From contig NZ_JACBZA010000001.1 in assembly GCF_013408535.1 (NCBI RefSeq), positions 4,238,850 through 4,302,849 of the forward strand: a stretch of 64,000 nt of DNA, given 5' to 3'. The notes below the pieces were generated by a model. That model searched no databases. It was not told the origin of the DNA and was given only the letters and a program-made list of their open reading frames with translations. Shown here piece after piece: positions 1-7,188 of the stretch. The number at the start of each line of letters is the position of its first letter. Position 1 is the first letter of the stretch. This stretch comes from Actinopolymorpha cephalotaxi (GTDB lineage Bacteria > Actinomycetota > Actinomycetes > Propionibacteriales > Actinopolymorphaceae). The position numbers were made by a program, and so were the translations under genes.

Positions 1-1
1 G

Positions 2-445
2 GTCGACCTCGACGGCAGGGAGTTCGGCCCCGTCGTGCACACCGGGCTGCGGGCGCCGCTGATGCTCCTCGGCAGCGAGAACTCCTGCATCACCGGCACC
101 TGCTCGGCCGCGAGCAGCGGCGACCGCGGCGATCTGGCGGCCGCGCATTCGCTGCTGGCGGCGAGCACGGGCGAGGAGTATGCGTACTCGATCACCGGTG
201 CGCGGCACTTCAACTTCACCGACTACGGGGCGTACTACCTCGCGTGGCCACTGCACGCGCTGCTGGCGCTGGGGTCCATAGACGGCGACCGCGCACTGGA
301 GGTGCAGAACGCCTACCTGGTGGCGTTCCTCGACCACGTGGTGCACGGCTCCACCCGGCCGCTGCTCACCGCCCCGCACCCGAAGGACTTTCCGGAGGTA
401 CGCCTGCTCCGCCACCGCGCCGCGGCCGAGCCGGCGTCGCCGTGA
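2..445 (+). CDS. C-terminal part of a PAF-acetylhydrolase-like alpha/beta hydrolase (5' end outside window)
   Basis: Only the last 147 codons lie in the window; the frame is open to the left edge. The visible part has the ending of plasma PAF acetylhydrolase / dienelactone-hydrolase-like enzymes: a conserved H-F-N-F-[TS]-D segment holding the probable catalytic His, then a short linker with L-G-S-I-D and a helix ending A-F-L-D-H. The nucleophile and acid are upstream of the window. Such enzymes hydrolyse short acyl esters and are often exported, but no signal can be judged here. The 3' end overlaps the convergent APH-like gene by 80 bases, unusually long for two real convergent genes, so one C-terminus may be shorter in life. 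Family assignment rests on the terminal motif only. Confidence 0.7.
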   Translation, partial: VDLDGREFGPVVHTGLRAPLMLLGSENSCITGTCSAASSGDRGDLAAAHSLLAASTGEEYAYSITGARHFNFTDYGAYYLAWPLHALLALGSIDGDRALEVQNAYLVAFLDHVVHGSTRPLLTAPHPKDFPEVRLLRHRAAAEPASP

Positions 446-1388
446 CCGGGGCGAGCGTCTCCCACTCCTCGGCGAGCCGGGTCAACCGGCCGAGGACGAT
501 GTCGCGGCGGGACACGTCGACGCCCCCCAGGTGGTCCGGCCAGCCGTACAGAACCATCCGGAGCTCTGCGGCCACCGTCGCCGACCGAAGCGTCGCGTCG
601 AGCGGGATGCCGCGCGCCCGCGCGTAGGCGGCGAGCATGGCCTCCCGCGGCGGCTCGGCGCCGTCGAACTCCGCACGCTGCCACAGCAACGCCAGGTCTC
701 CCGGCCCGTGGCCCAGGCCGACCTCCTGCCAGTCGATCCACACGAACTCGCCATCGGCGTCGCGCAGCAGGTTGTCGGCATGCCAGTCGCCGTGGCACAG
801 ACAGGCCGGCAGCCGGGACAGCGCGGCGTCGAACTCGGCGGCCTGGTCCAGCAACGGCTCGGCGAGCCGCTCCCGGCCCAGCCGCCGCCAGGCCGCACGG
901 ACACCGTGGGCAGCCGCGGCCGCGCCGCCGACGTCGCCGCGGGTCAGCCGGCCACCTCCGGCGGCACTCTCCAGGACCTCCGGCCGATGCAGCGCGCCGA
1001 GCTGGGCCGCCGCGTCGTCCCAGTCGCGCGCGGACCACCGGTCCGGCGGCGGCGCGGGGCGCGCGTGAGTGAGCAGCAGCACGGTCCGCCCATCCGGCGT
1101 CTCGGCACCGGCGAGCAACCGCGGCGTGCGCACCGGCAGCCTGTCGGCCACCTCGCGGTAGAAGCCGAGCTCCCGTCGGGCGCGGTCACCACCGCCGGTC
1201 ACCTTGAGGACGACCTCCCGGCCGCCGTCCAGGGACAGCAGGTGGACGGCCGAACCGGAAGCGCCTCCGGCCAGGCGGCGATGCCGGCGCACCCGGCCGA
1301 GCGCGACCGGCAGGTTGGGCCCGAGCGCGGCGAGCGCCCGGTCGACGGAGTCCCCTTCGGTGGGCGGCGTGTCCGGCGGTCCGTTCAT
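366..1388 (-). CDS. Aminoglycoside-phosphotransferase-fold (APH) kinase
   Basis: A 340-residue cytoplasmic protein of the APH/choline-kinase superfamily, which transfers phosphate from ATP to a small hydroxylated molecule. The N-lobe has G-G-A-S-G-S and V-V-L-K-V (nucleotide loop and Lys). The catalytic loop is H-G-D-W-H-A-D-N-L and the metal-binding segment is W-I-D-W-Q. The start ATG at 1388 is preceded by GGAGG at ideal distance; an in-frame extension upstream lacks family similarity. The substrate is unknown and resistance should not be assumed, since actinobacterial genomes carry many such kinases. The Pro/Gly/Arg-rich C-terminal 25 residues lie in the overlap with the convergent hydrolase and may not be conserved. 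Confidence 0.82.
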   Translation of the reverse strand: MNGPPDTPPTEGDSVDRALAALGPNLPVALGRVRRHRRLAGGASGSAVHLLSLDGGREVVLKVTGGGDRARRELGFYREVADRLPVRTPRLLAGAETPDGRTVLLLTHARPAPPPDRWSARDWDDAAAQLGALHRPEVLESAAGGGRLTRGDVGGAAAAAHGVRAAWRRLGRERLAEPLLDQAAEFDAALSRLPACLCHGDWHADNLLRDADGEFVWIDWQEVGLGHGPGDLALLWQRAEFDGAEPPREAMLAAYARARGIPLDATLRSATVAAELRMVLYGWPDHLGGVDVSRRDIVLGRLTRLAEEWETLAPVTATPARPRRGGGAGVPPESPSGAGR

Positions 1389-1530
1389 CGGTTCCTCCGT
1401 GATCGGCAGGAGAACCATGGCCGGCGAACCATGGCGACCCTGGTATAGCAGCGACCGCCGACACACCGTCGGTGCCGACGACACCCGGGACCGACGTCGA
1501 GGCCGGCACCCGCGACCGGGAAAGCTTTCG

Positions 1531-1536
1531 TATGGT
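1531..1536 (+). promoter_or_regulatory. -10 box of a probable leaderless transcript (GNAT gene)
   Basis: TATGGT sits 6 bases before the GTG at 1543, so transcription would begin at or next to the start codon. No Shine-Dalgarno sequence precedes that GTG and no clear -35 hexamer is visible. Confidence 0.5.
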
Positions 1537-1542
1537 GACCCG

Positions 1543-2040
1543 GTGACCGACACCACCACCTCGTTGCACCGGATGACGGACGCGGACCGGCCCCTGATCG
1601 ACCGGTTGTGGCAGTTGTACGCGCACGACCTGTCGGAGTTCCGCGGCACGATGCCCGACGCCGCGGGCCTGTTCAAGTGGACCCGGGTTCCCGACTACTT
1701 CGACGACCCGGACAGGTGCGGCTACCTCGTCCTGCACGGCAGCGCACCGGCCGGGTTCGCGCTGGTACGCGGGTTGAAGGACGACAGCCGGCTGATGGGC
1801 GAGTTCTTCGTCGTCCGGGCGGTACGCCGCCGTGGGGTGGGTCACGACGTCGCGCTCGAACTGCTGCGCCTGCACCCCGGCAGGTGGGAGATCCCGTTCC
1901 AGGAGGAGAACCCCGGGGCGGCGAGGTTCTGGCGGCGGATCGCGACCGAGGTGGCCGGAGACAGGTGGACCGAGGAGCGCCGCCCGGTGCCGGGAAAGCC
2001 GCAGATTCCGCCGGACGTCTGGCTGTCCCTCACGGTCTGA
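1543..2040 (+). CDS. GNAT-family N-acetyltransferase
   Basis: A 165-residue GNAT-like protein with the usual fold order: N-terminal substrate part, strand G-E-F-F-V-V-R, the acetyl-CoA loop R-R-R-G-V-G, then E-E-N-P-G-A-A-R-F-W typical of GNAT helix 4. It is expected to transfer an acetyl group from acetyl-CoA to an amine in the cytoplasm; the acceptor is not predictable. GTG 1543 is chosen because of the TATGGT box 6 bases upstream; ATG 1573 is the alternative, ten codons shorter. It is divergent from the APH-like kinase. Its stop codon lies inside the first unit of a 13-bp triplicate repeat. Confidence 0.8.
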   Translation: MTDTTTSLHRMTDADRPLIDRLWQLYAHDLSEFRGTMPDAAGLFKWTRVPDYFDDPDRCGYLVLHGSAPAGFALVRGLKDDSRLMGEFFVVRAVRRRGVGHDVALELLRLHPGRWEIPFQEENPGAARFWRRIATEVAGDRWTEERRPVPGKPQIPPDVWLSLTV

Positions 2041-2077
2041 GAGATCGGCCCGAGAGATCGGTCCGAGAGATCGGTCC
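2039..2077 (+). repeat. Three tandem 13-bp direct repeats
   Basis: Three adjoining units of GAGAGATCGGYCC begin on the stop codon of the GNAT gene. Units 2 and 3 are identical and unit 1 differs at one base. Function unknown; it could be slipped-strand duplication or a protein-binding array between the GNAT gene and the polymer operon. Confidence 0.85.
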
Positions 2078-2098
2078 GCCTGACCAGGGGATTCGCGC

Positions 2099-2116
2099 GA
2101 GGATGAGAAAATCCTC
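2099..2116 (+). terminator. Weak hairpin after the GNAT gene
   Basis: GAGGAT, a six-base loop and ATCCTC form a short perfect stem followed by ATTTCCC. It may end GNAT transcription, but the stem is short and the T-tract poor. Confidence 0.3.
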
Positions 2117-2186
2117 ATTTCCCGGTGGTTAATTGTGTGACGAAAAGCCGGACAAAATTCCGCACTTCGCGGTGGCCTGCGGCTAA

Positions 2187-2332
2187 CGTCTCTCACGCGT
2201 GAGGGCCTTGCGGTCGCGTTCTGCGACCGCTTGCGTCTCTCACGCGCGGGGCTTCAGCCCGAGCAGTTGCCGCCGCCAGGGGGATGTGCAGAGGCGGCGC
2301 GTGTCCCAATCACACAAGGGGAAACCACCGTC
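2187..2332 (+). promoter_or_regulatory. Structured 5' leader upstream of the GT2 gene
   Basis: Consecutive stems lie before the GT2 start. A perfect 8-bp stem GCGGTCGC/GCGACCGC (2210-2230, loop GTTCT) is nested in an outer stem GCGTGAG/CTCACGC (2197-2203 with 2238-2244). The 13-mer CGTCTCTCACGCG occurs twice (2187-2199 and 2234-2246), so the two copies could compete for pairing. GGGCT/AGCCC and a GCCGCC/GGCGGC arm follow before the ribosome site. The layout looks like a regulatory leader. It does not match the c-di-GMP (GEMM) or c-di-AMP (ydaO) consensus as remembered, so no class is assigned. Confidence 0.45.
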
Positions 2333-4057
2333 GTGCCAGCCTTGCTCGCTCCGGTTCGCCAGACAAAGCCGACCGGAGGAGAACTCTTCCTGCCCACCGC
2401 ACCCTCCGACGCCGAACTCTACGCATATCTCGGTCCGCAACGCAGATGGGTTCTGCTGGTGATGACCGGCGCTTTCGCGTGTGCGTCGATCAGCCTTTTC
2501 AGGTTCTCCACCCACCAGTGGATTCTCGCGCCGTTTCTGTGCGTACTCGCGCTGAACGCCGTCTGCACGGTGATCTCCCTGCGTTCGGGGCAGAACACCC
2601 GCCGGATATCCCGGGTCTCCCACCAAAGCCTCACCGGACTGTGGAACCCCGCCCGGATCCCGTCCGTGGACGTGTTCCTGCCGACCGCGGGAGAACCGCT
2701 GGAGGTGCTCGCCAACACCTACGCGCACGTCGCCGCGATGTCCTGGCCGGGGACGCTGCGGGTGTACGTCCTGGACGACAGTGCCCGCGAGGAGGTCGAA
2801 CGTGCCGCCCTCGCCGCCGGCTTCACCTACCTCAGCCGTCCCGACCGGGGTCAGTGGAAGAAGGCCGGCAACCTCCGGTTCGGTTTCGACCACAGCGACG
2901 GTGACCTGATCGCGGTGTTCGACGCGGACTTCTGCCCGCGCCCGGACTACCTCTTCCACCTCGTGCCCTACCTGGACGACCCGAAGGTGGGGATCGCCCA
3001 GTCGCCGCAGTGTTTCGAGACCAGGCCGGAGATGGGCTGGCTGCAGCGGACCGCGGGCGCCACCCAGGAACTCTTCTACCGTTGGGTGCAGCCCTCCCGT
3101 GACGCGGCCGGCGCGCCGATCTGCGTGGGCACCTGCGCGGTGTACCGGCGCTCGGCGCTGGCCGAGGTCGGCGGCTTCGCGCTGATCGAGCACTCCGAGG
3201 ACGTGCACACCGGCGTGAAGCTGCTGTCCGGCGGGTACGTCACCCGCTACGTGCCCGTGCAGATCGCCCGCGGGATGTGCCCGGACGACCTGGCCGGCTT
3301 CTGCAACCAGCAGTACCGCTGGTGCACCGGGTCGATGAGCCTGCTGGCCAGCAAGGACTTCCACAGCCTTTCGCTCACCTGGCGGCAGCGGGCCTGTTTC
3401 TGGAGCGGCTTCCTCTACTACGTCTCCACCGCGGTGAACGTCTTCCTGCTGCACCTTCCGGGCCTGGTGATGGAGTTCGGCTACCCCGAGGACATCCGCG
3501 CGAGCCACTTCCTCGTCCTGTTGCCGGCCGCCTGGGTGTGGCTGGTGCTGCTGCCGGTGGTGTTCCGCTCGCGGTGGAGGTTCGAGGTGCTGCGGGTCCA
3601 GATGGTCTACAGCTTCGCCCACGCGGTCGCGATCTGGCACGTCCTGCGCGGGCGTACGGCCGGCTGGGTGCCGACGGGGTCTCTCGGCGCGGGCGGCGCC
3701 GGCAGCGGTGGCAGCGGTGGCGGCGGTGGCAACGGTGGCGGCAGTGGTGCCCGGCTGGCGAGGACCATCACCATCGTCGCCGTGGTGTGGCTCGGCGGCT
3801 ACACGATCGCCGCGTGGGTGGGGATCGTCGCGGGCGTCATGACGTACGGGCTGGACGCCTTCTGGCTGATGGCCGCGTTCGTCGCCGGCTACACCTACCT
3901 CGTCGTCCCCCTGGTGCTGGACGGCATCCGGTTGCTGACCGGACAGCCCGCCGGCCGCCGGGTGGCTGCCGCACCGTCTGCTCGGCGGTCGGCGCCCGTG
4001 CTGACCGCTCACAGCACCGTGACCGGCGCCGTGACCGTGGACAGGACCGCCGAATGA
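2333..4057 (+). CDS. Cellulose-synthase-like family 2 glycosyltransferase, processive membrane beta-glycan synthase
   Basis: A 574-residue integral membrane GT2 of the BcsA/hyaluronan-synthase type. Two TM segments (about residues 40-80) precede the catalytic domain, which has all four processive-synthase signatures: DD at 148-149, DAD at 197-199, ED at 289-290 and Q-Q-Y-R-W at 326-330. Several C-terminal TM segments follow. No PilZ domain is present, so c-di-GMP control of the BcsA kind is not indicated. A Gly/Ser-rich stretch (about 449-475) sits in a loop between TM segments and is unusual. GTG 2333 is chosen for its AAGGGG site 11 bases upstream; a longer start at 2231 would fall inside the structured leader. 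The stop overlaps the next start (ATGA). The polymer made is unknown; a beta-glucan is the simplest guess. Confidence 0.85.
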   Translation: MPALLAPVRQTKPTGGELFLPTAPSDAELYAYLGPQRRWVLLVMTGAFACASISLFRFSTHQWILAPFLCVLALNAVCTVISLRSGQNTRRISRVSHQSLTGLWNPARIPSVDVFLPTAGEPLEVLANTYAHVAAMSWPGTLRVYVLDDSAREEVERAALAAGFTYLSRPDRGQWKKAGNLRFGFDHSDGDLIAVFDADFCPRPDYLFHLVPYLDDPKVGIAQSPQCFETRPEMGWLQRTAGATQELFYRWVQPSRDAAGAPICVGTCAVYRRSALAEVGGFALIEHSEDVHTGVKLLSGGYVTRYVPVQIARGMCPDDLAGFCNQQYRWCTGSMSLLASKDFHSLSLTWRQRACFWSGFLYYVSTAVNVFLLHLPGLVMEFGYPEDIRASHFLVLLPAAWVWLVLLPVVFRSRWRFEVLRVQMVYSFAHAVAIWHVLRGRTAGWVPTGSLGAGGAGSGGSGGGGGNGGGSGARLARTITIVAVVWLGGYTIAAWVGIVAGVMTYGLDAFWLMAAFVAGYTYLVVPLVLDGIRLLTGQPAGRRVAAAPSARRSAPVLTAHSTVTGAVTVDRTAE

Positions 4058-4269
4058 GTGCCGACCGCATGCCGGACCACCTGATGGACCGTACGCAGGG
4101 CCACCTGGCGGACCGTACGCAGGACCTCCGGCCGGTCGACGTTTCGGACGACCCGCCCACCTCGGCCAGCCTTGCCTGGCCGGAGGCGGTGGCGATCACC
4201 GTACTTCTGCTCGCCGTGGCCCTGCTCGCCTCCGGCTGGATCGATCCGATGCTGCCGTGGCGGCGCTGA
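4054..4269 (+). CDS. Small single-pass membrane protein between synthase and acyltransferase
   Basis: A 71-residue protein whose ATG overlaps the GT2 stop codon, so it is probably translationally coupled. The N-terminal 45 residues are hydrophilic, with an internal D-R-T-Q-(G/D)-H-L near-repeat. One TM helix follows (about residues 46-65), ending in a short W-R-R tail that favours N-out or re-entrant placement. No family is recognised. By position it may be an accessory subunit of the GT2/acyltransferase pair, as small membrane subunits assist other polysaccharide synthases. The coupling and GC pattern support a real gene; the function is inference. Confidence 0.6.
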   Translation: MSADRMPDHLMDRTQGHLADRTQDLRPVDVSDDPPTSASLAWPEAVAITVLLLAVALLASGWIDPMLPWRR

Positions 4270-4289
4270 CCGCACCTTCGAGGAGCCCC

Positions 4290-7169
4290 GTGAAATCCCC
4301 CCGTTTCCGGCCCGACATCGAGGGGCTGCGCGCGGTTGCCGTCGCCGCGGTCCTGCTCTTCCACGCCGGCGTCCCGCACCTCGCCGGCGGCTTCGTCGGA
4401 GTGGACGTCTTCTTCGTCATCTCCGGGTTCCTCATCGGCGGGCTGCTCCTCGCCGAACTCGAGAGCACCGGACGCGTGTCGCTGCGCAAGTTCTACGCCC
4501 GGCGCGCCCGCCGCATCCTGCCCGGCGCCGCGCTGGTGATCGTCGTGGTCGCGGTGGTGTCCTGGCTGGTGCTTCCGCCGTTGCGGGTGGTCGACGTGGC
4601 CCACGACGCGCTCGCCTCGGCGGCGTACGTCGTGAACTGGCACTTCGTCGGCACCGAGACCAACTACCTGGCGGCCGGCCGGGAGGCCAGCCCCCTGCTG
4701 CACTACTGGTCGCTGTCGGTCGAGGAGCAGTTCTACCTGCTGTGGCCGGCGTTGCTGATCGGCGCCGGCTGGTTCGCCCGCCGGACCGGGCGCGGCGTCC
4801 GGGGCGTACGGACGATGGTCGCGGTGGTGACCGTCCTCGTCGCGGCCGGGTCGTTCGCGGTCTCGCTGGTGTGGACGCACTCGACGGGACCCCTTGCCTA
4901 CATGGGAACTCCGGCCCGGGCGTGGCAGTTCGCGCTCGGCGCCGGGCTGGCCCTGCTCGTCCGCCACGGCCGGTCGCTGCCGTTCCCCCTGCCGGCGCTG
5001 GTCGGCTGGGCCGGGGTGGCCGCGATCGGCTGGTCCGTGGTCACCGTCGCCGGCACGACCAACTGGCCCGGGACCGGCGCGCTCGTGCCGACCCTGGGCG
5101 CGGTCGCAGTGATCGCCGCCGGGATGGGGACGCCGGGGTCGGGTCGCTTCGGTCCGGGCCGGGCGCTGGCCACCCGGCCGATGCGGTACGCCGGACGGCT
5201 GTCGTACTCGCTGTACCTGTGGCACTGGCCAGTGCTCGTCCTCGTCCAGGCGGTCACCGGCCCACTGACCTGGCCGGTCCGGCTCGCGGTGGTGGCGGCC
5301 TCGGCGATCCCCGCGGCGGCCGGCCTGAGGCTGCTGGAGACGCCGATCCGCTTCTCCCCCGTCGTCACCGCCCGGCCCGGGCGCGGCCTGTCCGTCGGCC
5401 TCACCGCGACGGTCCTGCCGGTGTGCATGGCGCTGCTGCTGGGCGCCACCGCCCTGCACACGTTGACGAACACGCCGGTGGCCGCCGCGGCGCCGCGCAC
5501 CGGCCTGCGGCTGAGTGGGCCGGACCTGTCCGCGGACCCGTTCGAGTCGTCCGGCTCGGATCGCACCGGCGGACCGACCCGTCCCTCACCCGGCCGGGCG
5601 CGCACCGACAACCAGCACTATCCGCGACGGTGCATCCTGGCACCGAAGGAGATCACCGAACCGCCCTGCCTCCTCGGCCCGGCGGACGCCGACGGCCGGG
5701 TCGTGCTGATCGGGGACTCCCACGCCGGGCAGTGGTACGGCGCGGTGGCCGCGATCGCGGCCGAGCACCACTGGGCCGTGGAGGTGTACAACAAGTCGGG
5801 CTGTCCCCTGCCGACCATCTCGGTGTCGAGTCCCCAACTGGGGCAGACGTTCCACGAGTGCGACACCTGGCGGGATCATGCGCTGAAGCGGTTGCGGCAG
5901 GGGCCTCGTCCCAAGCTGGTCTTCCTCGCCACTCTGAACCGCTACACCACCGACCGCGACCGGCTCCTGCGCGGTTGGGCCAGGACCCTGAAGCCGCTGC
6001 GCGCCCTCGACATGCCGCTGGTCTACCTGCGGGACACACCGTTTCCGGCCGAGGACGTGCCGTCCTGCGTGTCCGGCACGCTCGACCGCTGGGACCGGTG
6101 CGCGTTCCCGCGCGCGGACGCACTGCGTCCGGACCCGCTGGCGGAGGCGATCCGGGCCGGCCGGCAGCCCGGCGTACACCTGGTCGACGTCAACAACTTC
6201 CTGTGCCCACCCGGGCCGAAGTGCCCGGTCGTGCGCGGAACGACGTTGCTGTACCGGGACGGCTCCCACCTGACGAACACGGCGGTCAACGCGCTGGCAC
6301 CGGCCGTCGACGCGCAACTGGAAGCCCAGCGGGTGCTCCCGGCCCGGCCGGCGAAGCTCAGCGCCGGGGTCCGGCAGTCCGGCCCGGTCACGCCGGGGCC
6401 TGCCCAGGCACGCGAGGACTGGGGTGAGCGCTCGGAGAAGTGCCTGGCGGGGCCGTCGGTCCGTACCGCCACCGGCTGCTGGTACGGCGCGCAGCGATTC
6501 CGGTACACGGTCGTGCTCCTCGGCGACTCCCACGCCTTCGAGTGGGTGCCGACGTTGGACATCATCGCCCGTGCGCACCGGTGGCGGCTGCTGGTGCTGA
6601 CCAAGCAGGGCTGCCCGGCGGCGATGCTGCACGGAGTGAGGAACCCCAAGACCGGCCGGGCGTACGACGCGTGCGACGTGTGGCGGCGGTCGGCGTTCCG
6701 GCGGATGCACGAGGTGCGGCCGGACGCCGTGGTCCTCGCGCAACTGGGCCGGTACGCCACTGCCCCGGACGTCCTGAAGACCGCCTGGGCACCCACCCTG
6801 GACGCGATCAAGGTGCTCGGCGTGCCGATGGTGTATCTGCGGGACACGCCCTACCCGGGCAAGGACATCCCCACCTGCGTGTCGGCGCATCTGGACGACT
6901 GGGACGCGTGTGCGTTCGGCGCGTCGAAGGCGGTGCTGCCCGACCCGGCCGCGAACCTGCTCCGGGCCGGGTGGTACCCGCGCACCACGGTGGTGGACCT
7001 GAACGGCGCCCTGTGTCCGGGCGGGCGCTGCCCGGCGGTGTGGGACGGGACACTGGCCTACCTGGACCACTCCCACCTCACCGCGACGTTCGCCCGCCAG
7101 CTCGCGCCCGCCCTGGCCAGTGCCATGCGGACGTCGCCGCTGCTGCAACCGCTCCTCGCGGCACCCTGA
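4290..7169 (+). CDS. Acyltransferase-3 (OafA/YrhL-type) with two tandem SGNH domains
   Basis: A 959-residue membrane O-acyltransferase. The N-terminal acyltransferase-3 domain opens with R-P-D-I-E-G-L-R-A-V (residues 7-16) and His25, includes G-V-D-V-F-F-V-I-S-G-F and E-E-Q-F-Y-L-L-W-P, and has about ten TM helices. Typical family members end with one exported SGNH domain (about 650-700 residues in all). Here there are two: G-D-S-H with Asp476-Ser477 and a D-x-x-H at 657-660, then G-D-S-H with Asp746-Ser747 and D-x-x-H at 926-929. Both keep the catalytic Ser/Asp/His pattern and Cys-Pro-containing loops. GTG 4290 has GAGGAG just upstream. It likely moves acyl (acetyl) groups across the membrane onto the GT2 polymer or another surface glycan. 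The double SGNH arrangement is the odd feature. Confidence 0.88.
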   Translation: MKSPRFRPDIEGLRAVAVAAVLLFHAGVPHLAGGFVGVDVFFVISGFLIGGLLLAELESTGRVSLRKFYARRARRILPGAALVIVVVAVVSWLVLPPLRVVDVAHDALASAAYVVNWHFVGTETNYLAAGREASPLLHYWSLSVEEQFYLLWPALLIGAGWFARRTGRGVRGVRTMVAVVTVLVAAGSFAVSLVWTHSTGPLAYMGTPARAWQFALGAGLALLVRHGRSLPFPLPALVGWAGVAAIGWSVVTVAGTTNWPGTGALVPTLGAVAVIAAGMGTPGSGRFGPGRALATRPMRYAGRLSYSLYLWHWPVLVLVQAVTGPLTWPVRLAVVAASAIPAAAGLRLLETPIRFSPVVTARPGRGLSVGLTATVLPVCMALLLGATALHTLTNTPVAAAAPRTGLRLSGPDLSADPFESSGSDRTGGPTRPSPGRARTDNQHYPRRCILAPKEITEPPCLLGPADADGRVVLIGDSHAGQWYGAVAAIAAEHHWAVEVYNKSGCPLPTISVSSPQLGQTFHECDTWRDHALKRLRQGPRPKLVFLATLNRYTTDRDRLLRGWARTLKPLRALDMPLVYLRDTPFPAEDVPSCVSGTLDRWDRCAFPRADALRPDPLAEAIRAGRQPGVHLVDVNNFLCPPGPKCPVVRGTTLLYRDGSHLTNTAVNALAPAVDAQLEAQRVLPARPAKLSAGVRQSGPVTPGPAQAREDWGERSEKCLAGPSVRTATGCWYGAQRFRYTVVLLGDSHAFEWVPTLDIIARAHRWRLLVLTKQGCPAAMLHGVRNPKTGRAYDACDVWRRSAFRRMHEVRPDAVVLAQLGRYATAPDVLKTAWAPTLDAIKVLGVPMVYLRDTPYPGKDIPTCVSAHLDDWDACAFGASKAVLPDPAANLLRAGWYPRTTVVDLNGALCPGGRCPAVWDGTLAYLDHSHLTATFARQLAPALASAMRTSPLLQPLLAAP

Positions 7170-7188
7170 CGGTCGGGCCCGGTTGGGT

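Noticed and set aside
366-1388. Aminoglycoside resistance determinant
   Set aside because: Only the superfamily fold is supported; nothing in the sequence or context indicates an antibiotic substrate.
2210-2332. A c-di-GMP (GEMM) or c-di-AMP (ydaO) riboswitch before the GT2 gene
   Set aside because: The stems are real, but I could not find the conserved internal loops of either class; kept as an unassigned leader.
2231-2332. Upstream start of the GT2 gene at 2231
   Set aside because: It would translate through the hairpin region, lacks a ribosome site and adds 34 residues with no family similarity.
4172-6427. A 751-codon open frame on the plus strand, offset from the acyltransferase frame
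   Set aside because: Arg/Pro/Gly-rich shadow translation caused by high third-position GC; the acyltransferase frame carries all family motifs.
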